A DNA stretch of 64,000 nucleotides. Source: Vicugna pacos (Eukaryota > Chordata > Mammalia > Artiodactyla > Camelidae). Both the position numbers and the translations under genes were made by a program. Under the pieces are notes generated by a model that made no database searches, was not told the DNA's origin, and was given only the letters and a program-made list of their open reading frames with translations. The stretch is taken from NCBI RefSeq assembly GCF_048564905.1, contig NC_133023.1, positions 7,269,001 through 7,333,000 of the forward strand, written 5' to 3'. Shown piece by piece: positions 25,500 to 36,099 of this stretch (position 1 is the stretch's first letter; each line of letters opens with the position of its first letter).

Positions 25500-25690
25500 G
25501 GACAGAGGACCTCACCTGAAGCAAGGGCCTGGAGAGCCGCCCCGCCGGGCGTGACGCAGTGCGGGCAGAACATGGCGGCGCCCTCGCCCCCCCCCGTGGG
25601 CGGCGGCTACCGTTTATAGGGGAACTGACGTCACAGCGCCTCGTCAATTGCCACGGCAACCAGCGGCCGGCGGGGCAAGCGTGGAGGCGC
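25500..25690. promoter_or_regulatory. CpG-island promoter with RFX X-box and CRE
   Basis: This is the most CpG-dense stretch in the window. It contains ATTGCCACGGCAAC at 25647-25660, which matches the inverted-repeat RFX X-box (GTTGCC..GGCAAC) except for its first base. A full palindromic CRE (TGACGTCA) lies at 25626-25633, and a TATA-like TATAAAC reads on the minus strand at 25618-25612. The start codon context on the minus strand (GCCGCCATGTTC) also resembles a YY1 site. The order X-box, CRE, TATA-like element, ATG reads correctly for minus-strand transcription, with initiation probably between about 25612 and 25575. X-box promoters are typical of ciliary genes and of some MHC and housekeeping genes. 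The motifs are seen directly; the ciliary role is inference. Confidence 0.85.
25516..25573 (-). CDS. First coding exon of unidentified minus-strand gene
   Basis: The exon starts at an ATG at 25573 in the strong context GCCGCCATGT, directly downstream of the CpG-island promoter. It encodes 19 residues beginning MFCPHCVTPGG and ends with one extra base at TTCAG|GTGAGG, a near-consensus splice donor at 25515-25510. The CPHC start is a CxxC pair that could belong to a zinc ribbon, but two cysteines are too few to claim a domain. The frame stays open for 65 more codons past the donor, but that part runs into the low-complexity purine-rich intron. The exon ends in phase 1, which matches every downstream exon candidate. 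I do not recognise the protein. An ATG-bearing exon with this promoter and donor is hard to explain otherwise. Confidence 0.7.
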
Positions 25691-26849
25691 TTACTAATTA
25701 AGCCCTATCATTAGGAGGATTGGATAGTCCTGTGAGTGAACCAGGGCCTGGTCGAGAGCAAGAGAACAGCCATCAGCAATGGCCTGACCACACGGCGACC
25801 ACGCTGGCAGTTAAGCCACCAACCAAGGCAGCAGCCAGGAGCAGTATGGGCATGGCACAGCTGGTTGGTTGGACATTCCTGTGATGTATCTGTTAGGCTG
25901 TTTCTGTCATGAAATGAAAATCTCAGAGGGCTAAGTCCAGGGTGCTTGGGGTCACCTCTGCCATCACCAGGCACTCCTCATTTCAGCGCAAACACAGGTA
26001 TCACTCCTCCGGCCTTCTCACTGTCTTGATTAGTTACAGGAGGCACTATCTTTGCCCTCCCGGGTTACAGCTCAGAAGAGGAGCACACACAGAACAGAAA
26101 ACGCTACAGTAAAGCCAAAGAGGGCTGCTCAGGGCAGCAGAAGCTGTAACCCTAAGTAGGAACACCCGCAGCAGTTCTTAACTGCTTTCACATGGTAACG
26201 GGCAGATTTCACACCATCTCTGGTTGGTAATTAGAGGGAGACCCTGCCCAGGAAGGACTAAGACCCCGACTTAAAAAGCAAATGAGAAAGGGTCTGGTAT
26301 CAGGGCACTTTGTCTGGAACCTTCTTTCTCCAGGAAGTCAGTGGGCATTTCAACCAGAATGACCGGGTTTAGCACGTACACAGACAGACGCCCACCTCAA
26401 TTTGAATTTCAAACAAACCATGAATAATGCTTTAGTGGAAGTAATACTTTTTTATGATAAGTATATCACAAGCAGGGAGAGGGAGAGGAGACGTGACACT
26501 CTGAAAAGGGGGTAAAATGTGGCAGAGACAGAGACAAATGCAATATTTGAGACATAATGGTACTAAAATGTTATTTGTTGTTTGTCTGAAATACAAATGG
26601 GACTGGCTATCCCGTATTTTCTCTGGCAACCCTAGTTTCAGGTCTGTTTTTTCCTCTTATTTTCACTAATTAATTCTACTGCCTTACCCATCCTTTTCAT
26701 ATCTATGGTTAATAACAACTACTAGGACTGACCCTCATAGGATAGCACTTTTCTAAATGCAAAAAAATTCCTAAACTTTTGTCCCACTTGCAGGGTTTTG
26801 TTGTTGTTATTTTGTTTTGCTTTTAATTCTAGCCTCTTTTTAAATTAAA

Positions 26850-27050
26850 TTAATTTTTAATTGAAGTATAATGAATTACAATGTGTCAGTTTCTAGTGTA
26901 CAGCACAACGTCCCAGTCATGCATATACACACATATATTCATTTTCATATTTTTTCTATTAAAGGTTACTACAAGATATTGAACACAGTTCCCTGTGCTA
27001 TATAGTAGAAACTTTTAAAAAATCTATTTTTATATATAGTGGCTAACCCC
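26850..27050 (-). mobile_element. L1 3' end, antisense
   Basis: The plus strand begins 'tttttaattgaagtataatgaattacaatgtgtcagtttctagtgtacagcac' and ends near 'actacaagatattgaacacagttccctgtgctatatagtag', which is the reverse complement of the L1 3' UTR seen elsewhere in this window. About 200 bp, 5'-truncated. Confidence 0.85.
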
Positions 27051-27394
27051 TCTTTTGATTCAGCAAAATCTGTCAGGAGGAAAGGCAATGTGCTCGCTTC
27101 TTCCAAGAGCAGAAGACCTGGTAAGTGTTGGGAAGGGTGTCAATAGGTTGGATACATTGTTGAGTGAAAATCTAGTGAACAAAAATAAAATTGAGGAGGA
27201 GCAGTTGAGGAGATGGAATCGCACAACTAGACATTCTGTTCCTGTGTGTGGGTAGCACGGATTCCCCTTCTGGGAGCTCTGTTACTGCCTCCTGTAGGAG
27301 TGGTGGGTGGGAAGTGAGACTGATGACCTCTGTGGTTCCATCTAGCCAGGATTTTTCTGGCATTGATTTAAAAAATGGGCCCATGTGTATTCTT

Positions 27395-27559
27395 TTTTCT
27401 TTCTTATTGAGGTATAGTCAGTTTACAATGTTGTGTCAATTTCTGGTGTCCAGCATAAGGTTTCAGTCAGACATATATTTCTTTTAATATTCTTTTTCAT
27501 TACAGGTACTACAAGATATTGAATAGAGTTCCCTGTGCTATACAGAAGGACCTCGTTGT
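27395..27559 (-). mobile_element. L1 3' end, antisense, exact target-site duplication
   Basis: A 165-bp antisense L1 tail ('ttattgaggtatagtcagtttacaatgttgtgtcaatttc...ttccctgtgctatacagaagg'). It is flanked by an exact 15-bp duplication, CCCATGTGTATTCTT, at 27380-27394 and 27560-27574. The intact duplication suggests a fairly recent, severely truncated insertion. Confidence 0.9.
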
Positions 27560-28679
27560 CCCATGTGTATTCTTAAGAGCCTTCTCTCCAATCCAATAAA
27601 AAACTCTATGATCATGCTTCATTGTTCTGTGAAATACTTCTGCTTGGCCTTTAGAAGAAATTAACATAGAAAACTTAGGAACCAAAAACACATGATGAAG
27701 CAAAAGCTTTATACTTCCCATCAAATATTCTCAGAGAGTATCAGGGCACTATACAGACTTCGGAATGATTCCAGCATGTCTTGGGGAAGTGCCAGTGGGC
27801 TGAGTGGAACGTGAAGGTTACACGCAGAAGGATAAAGTTATGAAAATGTATCTGTGGAAGGGTAAGAATGTAAAATGAAGATTAGAAACAATAACTGGGG
27901 CAAAGGGTATCCTGCCCATGGAGAAACAGAAATCCTATTCGACTTGCATGGGGTCTTATTTTAATGTGGAGTGCAGCGCACACTGCAGCAATGTTCCACC
28001 TAACCCACCCCATCCTAAAATGTCGACTCTCTTTTCTGAGCATAGAGCCATGGCATTTGAGAACTCGGGAAAGAATTAGCCAGAGGGTAGGTCTTGGAGG
28101 ATAGGTTGCATCTGTTTTGAATATGTTCCTGTCCCACGTGTGGGCACTGACCTCCTGTCAGCTGGGACTCTGAAGTGCAACCCAAGAAGATGTGTTGATC
28201 TAGAAAGTGTTTATACAAATGCTTACACACTCGAAAATAAATCTCCAGTGCCTTTGGCACTCAATTTAAAGTTATTCTAGAACTGCACCACCATCACCTT
28301 TTTTTCTTTCTTATTTTTAGAACTGGGATGCCATATGGCATAAGGGGAGAAAGATAAATGGAGAAAATCCAATACATGGACACATATTAACTTCAGACTT
28401 TACAAAGGGACTTTGGGTTGGCTACACATTCACATGGGGTCCTCCCAACATTTCAGTGAGGTAGGAATTATTGATGGAGATAAAGGAAACAGTAACTCAA
28501 GAAGTGAAGGCCCAGCCAGGGAGCAATATCAGGGCTTCTAATTTTCAAGGTCTATGCTTTTCTCACTCCACCAGAGGCACCTTCCACAATACCATATGAC
28601 TGATACAAGTAAATTGACCTTTATGATCTTTACTTGTGTCCAGGCAATTTACAGAGGTTCATGAAAAGAGAAAGAAGAG

Positions 28680-28850
28680 TAGCACAGTGATTAATTCCCG
28701 AATCCTGGAATCAAATCCTTCTTCCATCATTTACTAGCTGTTCAGCCAAGGGCAAGTTTCTTTCCTTACCCAGCCTTAGTTTGTCTAACTGAAGAATAGG
28801 CTAAAAAATAATATTTTCTTTACTGGGTTGTTGTGAGGATTGAATAAATT
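28680..28850 (+). repeat. MIR SINE
   Basis: Matches the MIR core: 'gcacagtgattaattcccgaatcctggaatcaaatcc...catttactagctgttcagccaagggcaagtttctt...ccagccttagtttgtctaactgaagaa...ggttgttgtgaggattgaataa'. Diverged, as expected for its age. Confidence 0.75.
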
Positions 28851-28851
28851 C

Positions 28852-28900
28852 ATATATATATATATATATATATATGTGTATATATATATATATATATATA
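28852..28900. repeat. (TA)n microsatellite
   Basis: About 24 TA units interrupted by one GTG step, directly following the MIR. Probably length-polymorphic. Confidence 0.95.
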
Positions 28901-29567
28901 GTCCTAACAGAGAAAATGCCCCACCTACATTTCCTATTTTTAGTATTATTATCTCAAGGTATATATTATACTCTTGACTTCAGTGTTGACTTGACCATCA
29001 ATCTAGGATGTGTGGACTCTTGTCTTACAAGTTTGCTCTAAGAGTGTCAGACATTTTGAGAGAAGGGATTAAGAGGTTCACCAAAAAGCTCCTTATCTTG
29101 AAATCTAGTCAAAGCCATCCATAGAAATATTTCCTAATCATTTTTGAGAAATGTGCAAAATTATCAGAAAACAAATGTGAGATGTGGAACCAAGCACATT
29201 AGGCACTAAAGCTTGACTCAGGGGAAATGCACAAAAAAGGGAAAACGTTCACTGTGATCCTGCCAAGAGAACCTGTGCCTCGTTAACATCATTTTTGCTT
29301 AAATGCCTCCAAATTTCTGAAGCCTGGAAAACTTTGGACTTTAAAGGCTAGGATTTTGCTGATTGGATATTAGAAGATGAAGCATTTCATGACACTGTTG
29401 TTTAATTTGTAGAGAAAAGATATACTTTGGAAATAAATTAAGACTACCAATTTCAACACTAAGAGCCTTAAAGTATGGAGTTAGTCTGGAAATGTTTTGA
29501 GATGGTGAGAGAGTGACATGTTAGGGATCTGTGTGCAAACAGGATGTGTAGATCAACACAGTAGTCA

Positions 29568-30072
29568 TGGGGATAAAGAAGCTGTGGTATATTTATACAA
29601 TGGAATACTACTCAGCCATAAAAATAAAACAATGCCATTTGCAGCAACATGGGTGGACTTGGAGAGCGTCATTCTAAGTGAAGGAAGGCAGAAAGAGAAA
29701 GAAAAACACCATATGATATCATGCATATTTGGAATCTAAAAAAAAGAAAAAAAGAAGACACTACTGAACTTATCTACAAAACAGAAACAGACTCACATAG
29801 TAAACAAACTTTTGGTTACCGGGGGGAAAGGGGATGGGAAGGGATAAACTGGGAGTTTGAGATGTACAGATACTAACTGCTATATATAAAATAGATAAAC
29901 AGCAAGTTTCTTCTGTACAGCACAGGAAACTATCTTCAATATCTTGTAGTAACTTATAATGAAAAGAATCTGACAATGAATATATATATGTATATGTATG
30001 ACTGAAGTATTATGCTGTACACCAGAAACTGACACCACATTGTAAACTGACTATACTTCAATTAAAAAAAAA
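29568..30072 (+). mobile_element. L1 tail, 5'-truncated
   Basis: Begins inside ORF2 ('ggataaagaagctgtggtatatttatacaatggaatactactcagcc'), contains the end of ORF2 and the complete 3' UTR, and ends 'tgactatacttcaattaaaaaaaaaa'. About 500 bp. The flanks (acacagtagtcatgg and agacagtcgtcttgg) may be a decayed target-site duplication. Confidence 0.88.
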
Positions 30073-30079
30073 ATCAAAA

Positions 30080-32799
30080 CAAGACAGTCGTCTTGGGCTC
30101 TTGGCTGCACCCTGAATTAATGTAAGTAATAACAAGGTAGTACAAAGACATGCCTTCTTTTCTTATTTCTTCCCAATACACTCTTTTCTTCTTGGGTTAT
30201 TAAAAAAAAGATTTTAGTCTTTGAAAATAATCTTTGTTCTTTTTACAGCTGTTAAGAATCTAGAGAAAGGTAGTTGTTCCAAGCCTGTCCACTGAGGGAA
30301 GGAGACAATTGTTCATAATCTGCTGAGCTTGCAATAGGAACAGCATAAAATAAAGCCAAATGGAAGACGGATTCCACTGCTGGGGTTGGGGAGACATTCT
30401 ACTAAAGGAGCAACTTGTAAAATGAATCATGGAAAATCATGTCTCAAGACGAAAGGGGATTTCAGAAGAAAATATAATAATGAATGACATTTAATTTAGG
30501 TGCTCTGTCTTTTTAGGAAAAGTAGTTTATGAATAAATGATACTCAAGGTTACAATTGAGTGGAATGTCCGGAGGAATATGTGGCTAAAACTAGCTCTGT
30601 TTAAGGGAATGAAAAAAGCAAGTGATAGTTCTATAAAGCTCCTGGTTTAAAAAAAAAACAGGAGGGATAAGTAAACCTAGGAAACATTTTGAAATAAGAG
30701 CAAGTTGATACTGAGGCCTCCATCTTCCAACAGGGTTCCCTTTTCCCCTTTCTGGTTCATGTTGTTACTCCCAGACCTCACCCCGTCTCTCTCTGTGGCC
30801 CAGTACCTTCATTTCTCCCTTCCTCCTATATTTGTTATAAATTCCTGATCTCAGATGAGAGACTGAAACTCTGGCATGTAAAGCTATAAAAACCGACCTG
30901 AGATTACCATATTTTATCCCCCCTTTTCCAGAACTGCACTTTAATAGGGATCAATGATTAATGCTAAAGTAATGATTGTGTGTGGCATTCAGGATTGTGG
31001 CCAGAAAGTGGGAAGACGCGATATGGGAATTTGAGGAGGAAAGGACTAAAGGAAGGGTCTTCATGAAAACCCACTATGTGAAAAATAAGAACCTCCTCCT
31101 ATACATGTGGAGCACTGACTTGCCAAAGGCACTGTATGTTCACTGCAGGCCAGATTCAGCCCTTCTAAACAACCAACCAAATTAAATCAACTTTTCTCAA
31201 ATAGCAAAGAAAGGGAACGTTCTGCAATACCTTATTATGACTTCTCTTTGTTAGTACCTTAAGAACACTTCAAATGGTAAAGACAAATTGCTTGTGGTTT
31301 AAACATCCAGAGGCAAGATACTTTATCCTTGACTTCTTGATTTCTTCAAATAATTACAAATTACTCTCAGTAGAAACATCAGACTCATTTTCTTCACAAG
31401 TCTATGAGATTTTTATGCCCCCATCTTAACGTAAGTGGCCCTGTGGCATTTCAAATCTCCGGTCACTGAACAATTGGTTGACTTTGGCAGTCTCTATGAC
31501 TAATGCGTTAACTCCAACCTATCAAATGAACTAAAACTGAGTGTGTTTGAATATTTGGTCTACAGATAAGCCTATTGGGGGCATTCAAACAAATGAGGTG
31601 AACTTGACTTTTCTGGTCCTTTCAAGGTTATATTCAGGGGAAAGGTTACACAACAGCTTAGTGGAGCCAAGCCAAACACGTTCATTCCAAAAGCCTTCCT
31701 TTAAACAACATACTGTCTTTGCATTTTGCTATATTTTGTAACTCGGAATTAAAAGCTTATTAGAAGCTAGTCTTCCCTGCAAGCTGACATATTCAATTAC
31801 AGTCATCTGTTCTGGAGAACAGACTGTGTCTAGACAGAAGAATACCACTGTGGCTTAGAAGGAACACGATGCGTTACAGCGGCTGATTCTAGGGCTGGGT
31901 GACCATTTTTTACGATCTGCTCTGGGAACAGTGTCTGATAAACTATTTTGCAGCTTCCCAAATGCATGTAGGTATGAAATGACCTGAATGGCTGCAGCTG
32001 AGAACAAAAAACAATGAGATTAAATGACGGAGATGTGGTGATGATGGGCGAAGACTATGTAAGCCAAAGATAAATATGAAACAGCAGCATTAAAAATGCA
32101 AAATAAAAGCAAACAAACAAAACCAGATTAATATAAATGAAAGCCAAGATTCCAAGCTTTCTGAGAGAAAAAAATTCTAGTCTTTGCTCTGTGTTCCAGG
32201 ATCTTAACAACTGGGTTTAGGGCGGTTGCGGCGGGGCAAGGGTGCGGGTGGAGTTATTTACTCGCATGCATGTGGAATCTGGACAAGCAGTTGGCTGGCT
32301 ATGAGAAATTAAGCATCTGTCCTGGGAGGCCTTCTTCCAAACAGAACCATACCGAGTGCACACCATATGAAAAGGAATAGGCTAGGAGAACTGGCCGGTA
32401 CTGATAGAAACTGGGAAGAAAGCAGTCTTCATGTTGTGAAATGTTGAGGCTTAAATGCATGTCTAGCATTTCAGTGACCTACAATGCAGTAGACTTGTTT
32501 GATCTTATGAAGAATCGCACTTGATATCAACTTCCCTAAGAGGAGTTTACACATGCTAGAAATCACACGTGCTTTGCAAAGCCACTGCCAATATGTAAGA
32601 ATAGGACGCTGCTCCCTGATGACCCCCCCAACCCCTCACCCTCTCCGCCCCACTGGCCCTAGCCCGGCCCATGAAATTGGTCATCATTTTGAAAGACTGA
32701 AAATGCAATCATTGTCAATTTTCTGGTTTCCATGGCTTAGAAATCTGAGAAGGCAGGGGTTCATTTCTTACAAAATTTGCCCCCTAGGTTGGAGAAGGA
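30080..32799. other. Non-coding, mostly unique sequence
   Basis: I see no recognisable repeat or gene in this stretch. It has several open frames of 60-70 codons without splice context. Short blocks such as 31780-32100 are complex and repeat-free and could include conserved elements. Confidence 0.3.
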
Positions 32800-32850
32800 A
32801 GACGCCAATGAAAAGCGAGGACGTGACGTATGGCGGTTGCTAAGAGACGG
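32800..32850. promoter_or_regulatory. Candidate second promoter (CCAAT, CRE-like, X-box half-site)
   Basis: Within 50 bases there is a CCAAT box (32805-32809), a CRE-like TGACGT (32824-32829) and GTTGCTAAGAGAC (32836-32848), which has one good RFX X-box half (GTTGCTA) and a degenerate second half. About eight CpGs lie in this short stretch, against a CpG-poor background. The CCAAT/CRE/X-box combination is seen in RFX-dependent promoters. The direction of transcription cannot be told from sequence alone. It could drive a transcript rightward (see the open frame starting here) or leftward, or be an enhancer for the 25.6-kb promoter about 7 kb away. Confidence 0.4.
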
Positions 32851-33075
32851 GCGACTGAACACTGGCTGCCACTTAATAATGGCCAGAGGGGTGTGAGCTA
32901 TGATAACATCAGCCAGGACAGCTCTGCCTCTCAGCCCAGCAGGGGCCAGTGCTGCGGGGAGAATGAAAAGGAAGGCAGTCTTGTTAGGGAAAATGTAAGA
33001 AGATCTGGAAAGGGAAATGAAAGCCAGAGGCCCTTCTCCAACCGAGATTGTGCGACGGGGGCCTTGTGGGAAAAG
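32830..33075 (+). CDS. Speculative first exon, open frame ending at a donor
   Basis: An ATG at 32830, inside the CRE/X-box cluster, opens a frame of 98 codons including the stop, ending at 33123. A donor-like GGAAAAG|GTATGC falls after exactly 82 codons (33076). The peptide starts MAVAKRRATEHWLPLNNGQR and is hydrophilic, rich in Ser, Asn and Gln. The frame lies in non-repeat sequence. Against it: the ATG overlaps the putative promoter motifs, there is no room for a 5' UTR if transcription starts there, and frames of this length occur by chance in relatively GC-rich DNA. It could equally be the first exon of a non-coding RNA. Confidence 0.15.
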
Positions 33076-33349
33076 GTATGCTTTGTGCTATTTTCTCCTG
33101 GTAATGAAGGTGGCTGGGATTAGGACTGATTCCCACTCTGCTACTTGCTCACCTGGTAGCCCACGGCTCTGTGAAAGACCTGGGCCCTGTGACTTCCTTT
33201 ATCAGGACTCAATGAGCCAACCCACGTTCCTGACTTGCTCAGCCCCAGGAAAAGGGAAAAAGGGACTTCAGCCCTGAGCTAACTAGCTCCAAATAGCCAT
33301 AAAACAGACATACGGTACTAGGCAACCCGCACGATGAGCAGAGCCCAGA

Positions 33350-33465
33350 AGTCCAGAGTATAGCCTCTAGGGTCGGGCTAATCTGGGTTCAAATTCTGAT
33401 CCTTCCGCCTGGTGACCTGGGGCAAGTTATAGGAACTTCTTAAATCTCGGAGTCCCCCCTGTGTT
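33350..33465 (+). repeat. MIR SINE fragment
   Basis: 'gggctaatctgggttcaaattctgatcc...ctggtgacctggggcaagttataggaacttcttaaatctcgg' follows the MIR core order. Confidence 0.65.
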
Positions 33466-34247
33466 TACCAGGAGCATCAGAATATAACCTCCATGAAGGC
33501 TTGTCTTCAGCCCAGCACCACTTGCCCTCTTTCTTCTAGTAACAGGACCCCCCCCTTATTTTGTGGAAATCCCCAGTCAACATAGGCTCTAGTAGGGGTT
33601 ACAAGTAAGCCCTCCAAAACCACCCTCACCTCACCTCCAGTAATTGGTCCAAGGATCTGGGCAATGACTCAAACAAGGCTGACCAGAATTCTGCCAATGG
33701 GATTTTAGCTAGACCGGGGTATGGGGCTCACATATGTCCAGGGCAAGACCCTTTCTTTCCAGTGGCGAAGCTGGCAGGGCTACTGGCAGTCACTTTTCCC
33801 ATCACATGGATAAAGCTGGTCTACTGTGGAAGAGAACAGCATGGGCAAGCAGACACGCAGAGATGGGAGAAAGAAGTTCCCCAGATCATCTCAATATGTG
33901 GCTCTAGCTCCTGAGTTCCCTGTGACCACCCTGGTTCCCACCTCCCACAGATCTAGGTGATGATCAGATAAGAAAACGTATGTAGACAGAGTATCTAATG
34001 AGTGCTTACATCCATATTTTCGCATGCTTGAGTGAAGAAGTTCATTGGAACAGCTGCTTCATCCCACATGCCAGCTGAACCCTATGGAAAGTGGCCTGTT
34101 CAAGGCTGAGGAAAGAGGATATGATGTGCCTGCAGGGTGACAATCTGCTGTGGAGTGGCACTGCTGTCACAGATCACCCTCATTGTACCATGTGACTCAC
34201 TGAACCAAGCTGCTGCAAATGCCCAGATGTTCTAGCCTCCAGACAGA

Positions 34248-34347
34248 TTTATTTATTTTTAAATTTTTAATGGAGGCACTGGGGATAGAACCCAGGACCT
34301 CATGCATGCTAAGCACGTGCTCTACCTCTGAGCTATTATCCTTCCCC
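34248..34347 (-). repeat. Camelid tRNA-derived SINE, minus strand
   Basis: The minus strand reads 'ggggaaggataatagctcagaggtagagcacgtgcttagcatgcatgaggtcctgggttctatccccagtgcctcc' and then an A-rich tail. This is the same family as at 13.7, 41.8 and 54.6 kb. The flanks (agacagatttatt and ggacggacttatt) may be an aged duplication. Confidence 0.88.
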
Positions 34348-34689
34348 TGGACGGACTTATTCTTAGTGGCAAAGAGTTCCTGGTTTTCACCGAGTTAAAC
34401 GCAAACAGCTAAATGAAAAGGGCTGGATAAAAGCATTACAAAGACTAGATCCTGGCCCCAATTCTGCCACCTGTAGGTTTAAGATTAAGCATCACTTTAG
34501 GAAGCGGTGGAAATTGAGTTTGCCCTGTGTTTACAGCGCTACTGAGAAGATCCCATCTTTGACAAGTGTAAACTCCAGAGAGTTTGAGAATGTATGGAAT
34601 AATTATTAATATTTTCCTAGAGGGCAAGAGAATGGGTGTTGTGACTATGACCATTTCTACACGTGCAAAGAAGAAGGCTGGAGCAAAGA

Positions 34690-35130
34690 TATAGTCCATC
34701 AATTAATGTCCTGAGCATCTTCTGTGTGTCTGCATTGAGCTTAGAGAAATAAAACACAACCGTTGTTCTGACGGTGTTCAGTCCATCCACTGAAAGAGAC
34801 CCAGAGACTAGGACTAAGAGAGCAATAAAATGCCAGAGGAAGATGCAATGATTTATGTCCTGGAGGAGGCCAGGGAAGGAGACACAAAAGAGATAATGTT
34901 TGATCTGAGCTTTGACGTTTACCAGGCAGAGAAAAGCTGGGAGGTGTTCCTGAGCAGAGAGATGCACTTGTGGAGTAAGGGTGGCGGGATGGTGCAAAGC
35001 AGGCTTGAGAAGAGCCCAGGAGGCAATGAGGACTGCGGTTAGAACACAAGATATATTAGCACTGATACCAGCTAAGTGGATGAAGGGAGCCACTGAAGAC
35101 TTTAGAGCTTGGGAGTGAGATGCTCAATCT
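34690..35130 (+). repeat. Ancient repeat-like block, family unsure
   Basis: Resembles the common old mammalian pattern in which 'cctggaggaggccagggaaggagac...atgtttgatctgagctttgacg...accaggcagagaaaagctgggagg' leads to 'gagaagagccc'. I cannot assign the family with certainty. Confidence 0.4.
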
Positions 35131-36099
35131 GTTAGTGGGGTCAACGTGGGGACAGGGTGAAAGATGGAAGTGACAGGGGAAACTAGAGGAAGGAAGAGCC
35201 ATCTTAATAGTTGAGGACAGAGTTGAGGAGGATTAGCCTGACAGTGAGAGTGCAGTGGCAGCTGGAATATGAGGTTTTTGTTGTTTTTTTTTTAGGAAAT
35301 CTAAGAGTCAGAGGATTTGAAAACATTCACAGTCTGCTTCAAAACTCAAATATTTGTGAATTTCAGGGGAGAGCTACTCTTCAAAAATTGCAACCTCATT
35401 TGACTGCTATATACATTTTCCTAATTAAGGCAAGGGATATGCAGAATATGAAAATAAAATAATCATTTGTTTGTGGGTATTAAATTTTTTTTCTCTAGGC
35501 CTCAAACTCCTTACTTCATGGAAGCCTTTCTCTCGCCTTAACTTCCCTCCTGTGTGTATTTGGAAGCTACCCAGGAAGCATTCCCTCCTCTGAACCCCAA
35601 GTGTGTGAGACTTTATGAGAAGACACGTTTATGCATTTAAGATCTGCGCACACCTTCTGAAACTTCCTCACATCATATCCATGCCCTTTCAAAGCCAAAA
35701 GCTTCAAACATTAGGCCCGATCTTACAGGGGAAAAAAGAGGAAAATTTTTTTAGGTGGATCAATTCTTTAAACTTCTGGGGTACACTGAGTCATCTGGAG
35801 ATGATGATGGGTCATGAGATTCTAGTGGCCCAAATTGTTAGGAACTTACATGGTCTTGCTGCCCCCAGGACGGATATATTTCCTTTGATAAATGGCTCCA
35901 GCTTTTCCCACCTGGCCGGCATCTCCCCTGCTTGCTGTTCACAGGGCCCCTCTCTAAGCAGTCCCATTGTTCTCTGGCCCCCACCCATCTAGTTGGCTGT
36001 CATGATGCTGAGACACAGAGCCAGCAACGGCAGGGACAGGGCTTCAACGTCCCAGGCCCACGTTCAATTCAGAGCCCCTCCCATGTCCCATAAGACAGG

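Larger units (their letters stand above)
16499..25515. other. Candidate first intron: L1 body and unique DNA
   Basis: Between exon 1 and the 16.4-kb exon candidate. It holds a MER20 copy (16809-16997), a 3.4-kb old L1 body (19560-22985) and, beside exon 1, a long purine-rich tract (25036-25415). I see only unique sequence in 17000-19500 and 23000-25000. An acceptor-like site near 18116 opens a frame, but its donors do not fit the phase of the other exons. Confidence 0.4.
25691..29565. other. Upstream flank of the CpG promoter
   Basis: Sequence upstream of the minus-strand gene. Two antisense L1 tails lie at 26850-27050 and 27395-27559, a MIR at 28680-28850 and a TA microsatellite at 28852-28900. 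A possible old repeat lies at 28430-28560. I find no divergent gene starting rightward from the CpG island. Confidence 0.4.
33076..36099. other. Non-coding flank with old repeats
   Basis: Contains a MIR fragment (33350-33465), a camelid SINE in minus orientation (34248-34347) and an old repeat-like block (34690-35130). The 158-codon minus-strand frame at 34617-35093 lies over the old repeat and is not a gene. The remainder is unique. Confidence 0.4.

Noticed and set aside
28852-28900. CRISPR-like or regulatory array
   Set aside because: It is a plain TA microsatellite without spacers.
34617-35093. 158-codon minus-strand open frame
   Set aside because: It overlaps an old interspersed repeat-like block, and another long frame covers the same DNA, as expected for a stop-poor repeat.
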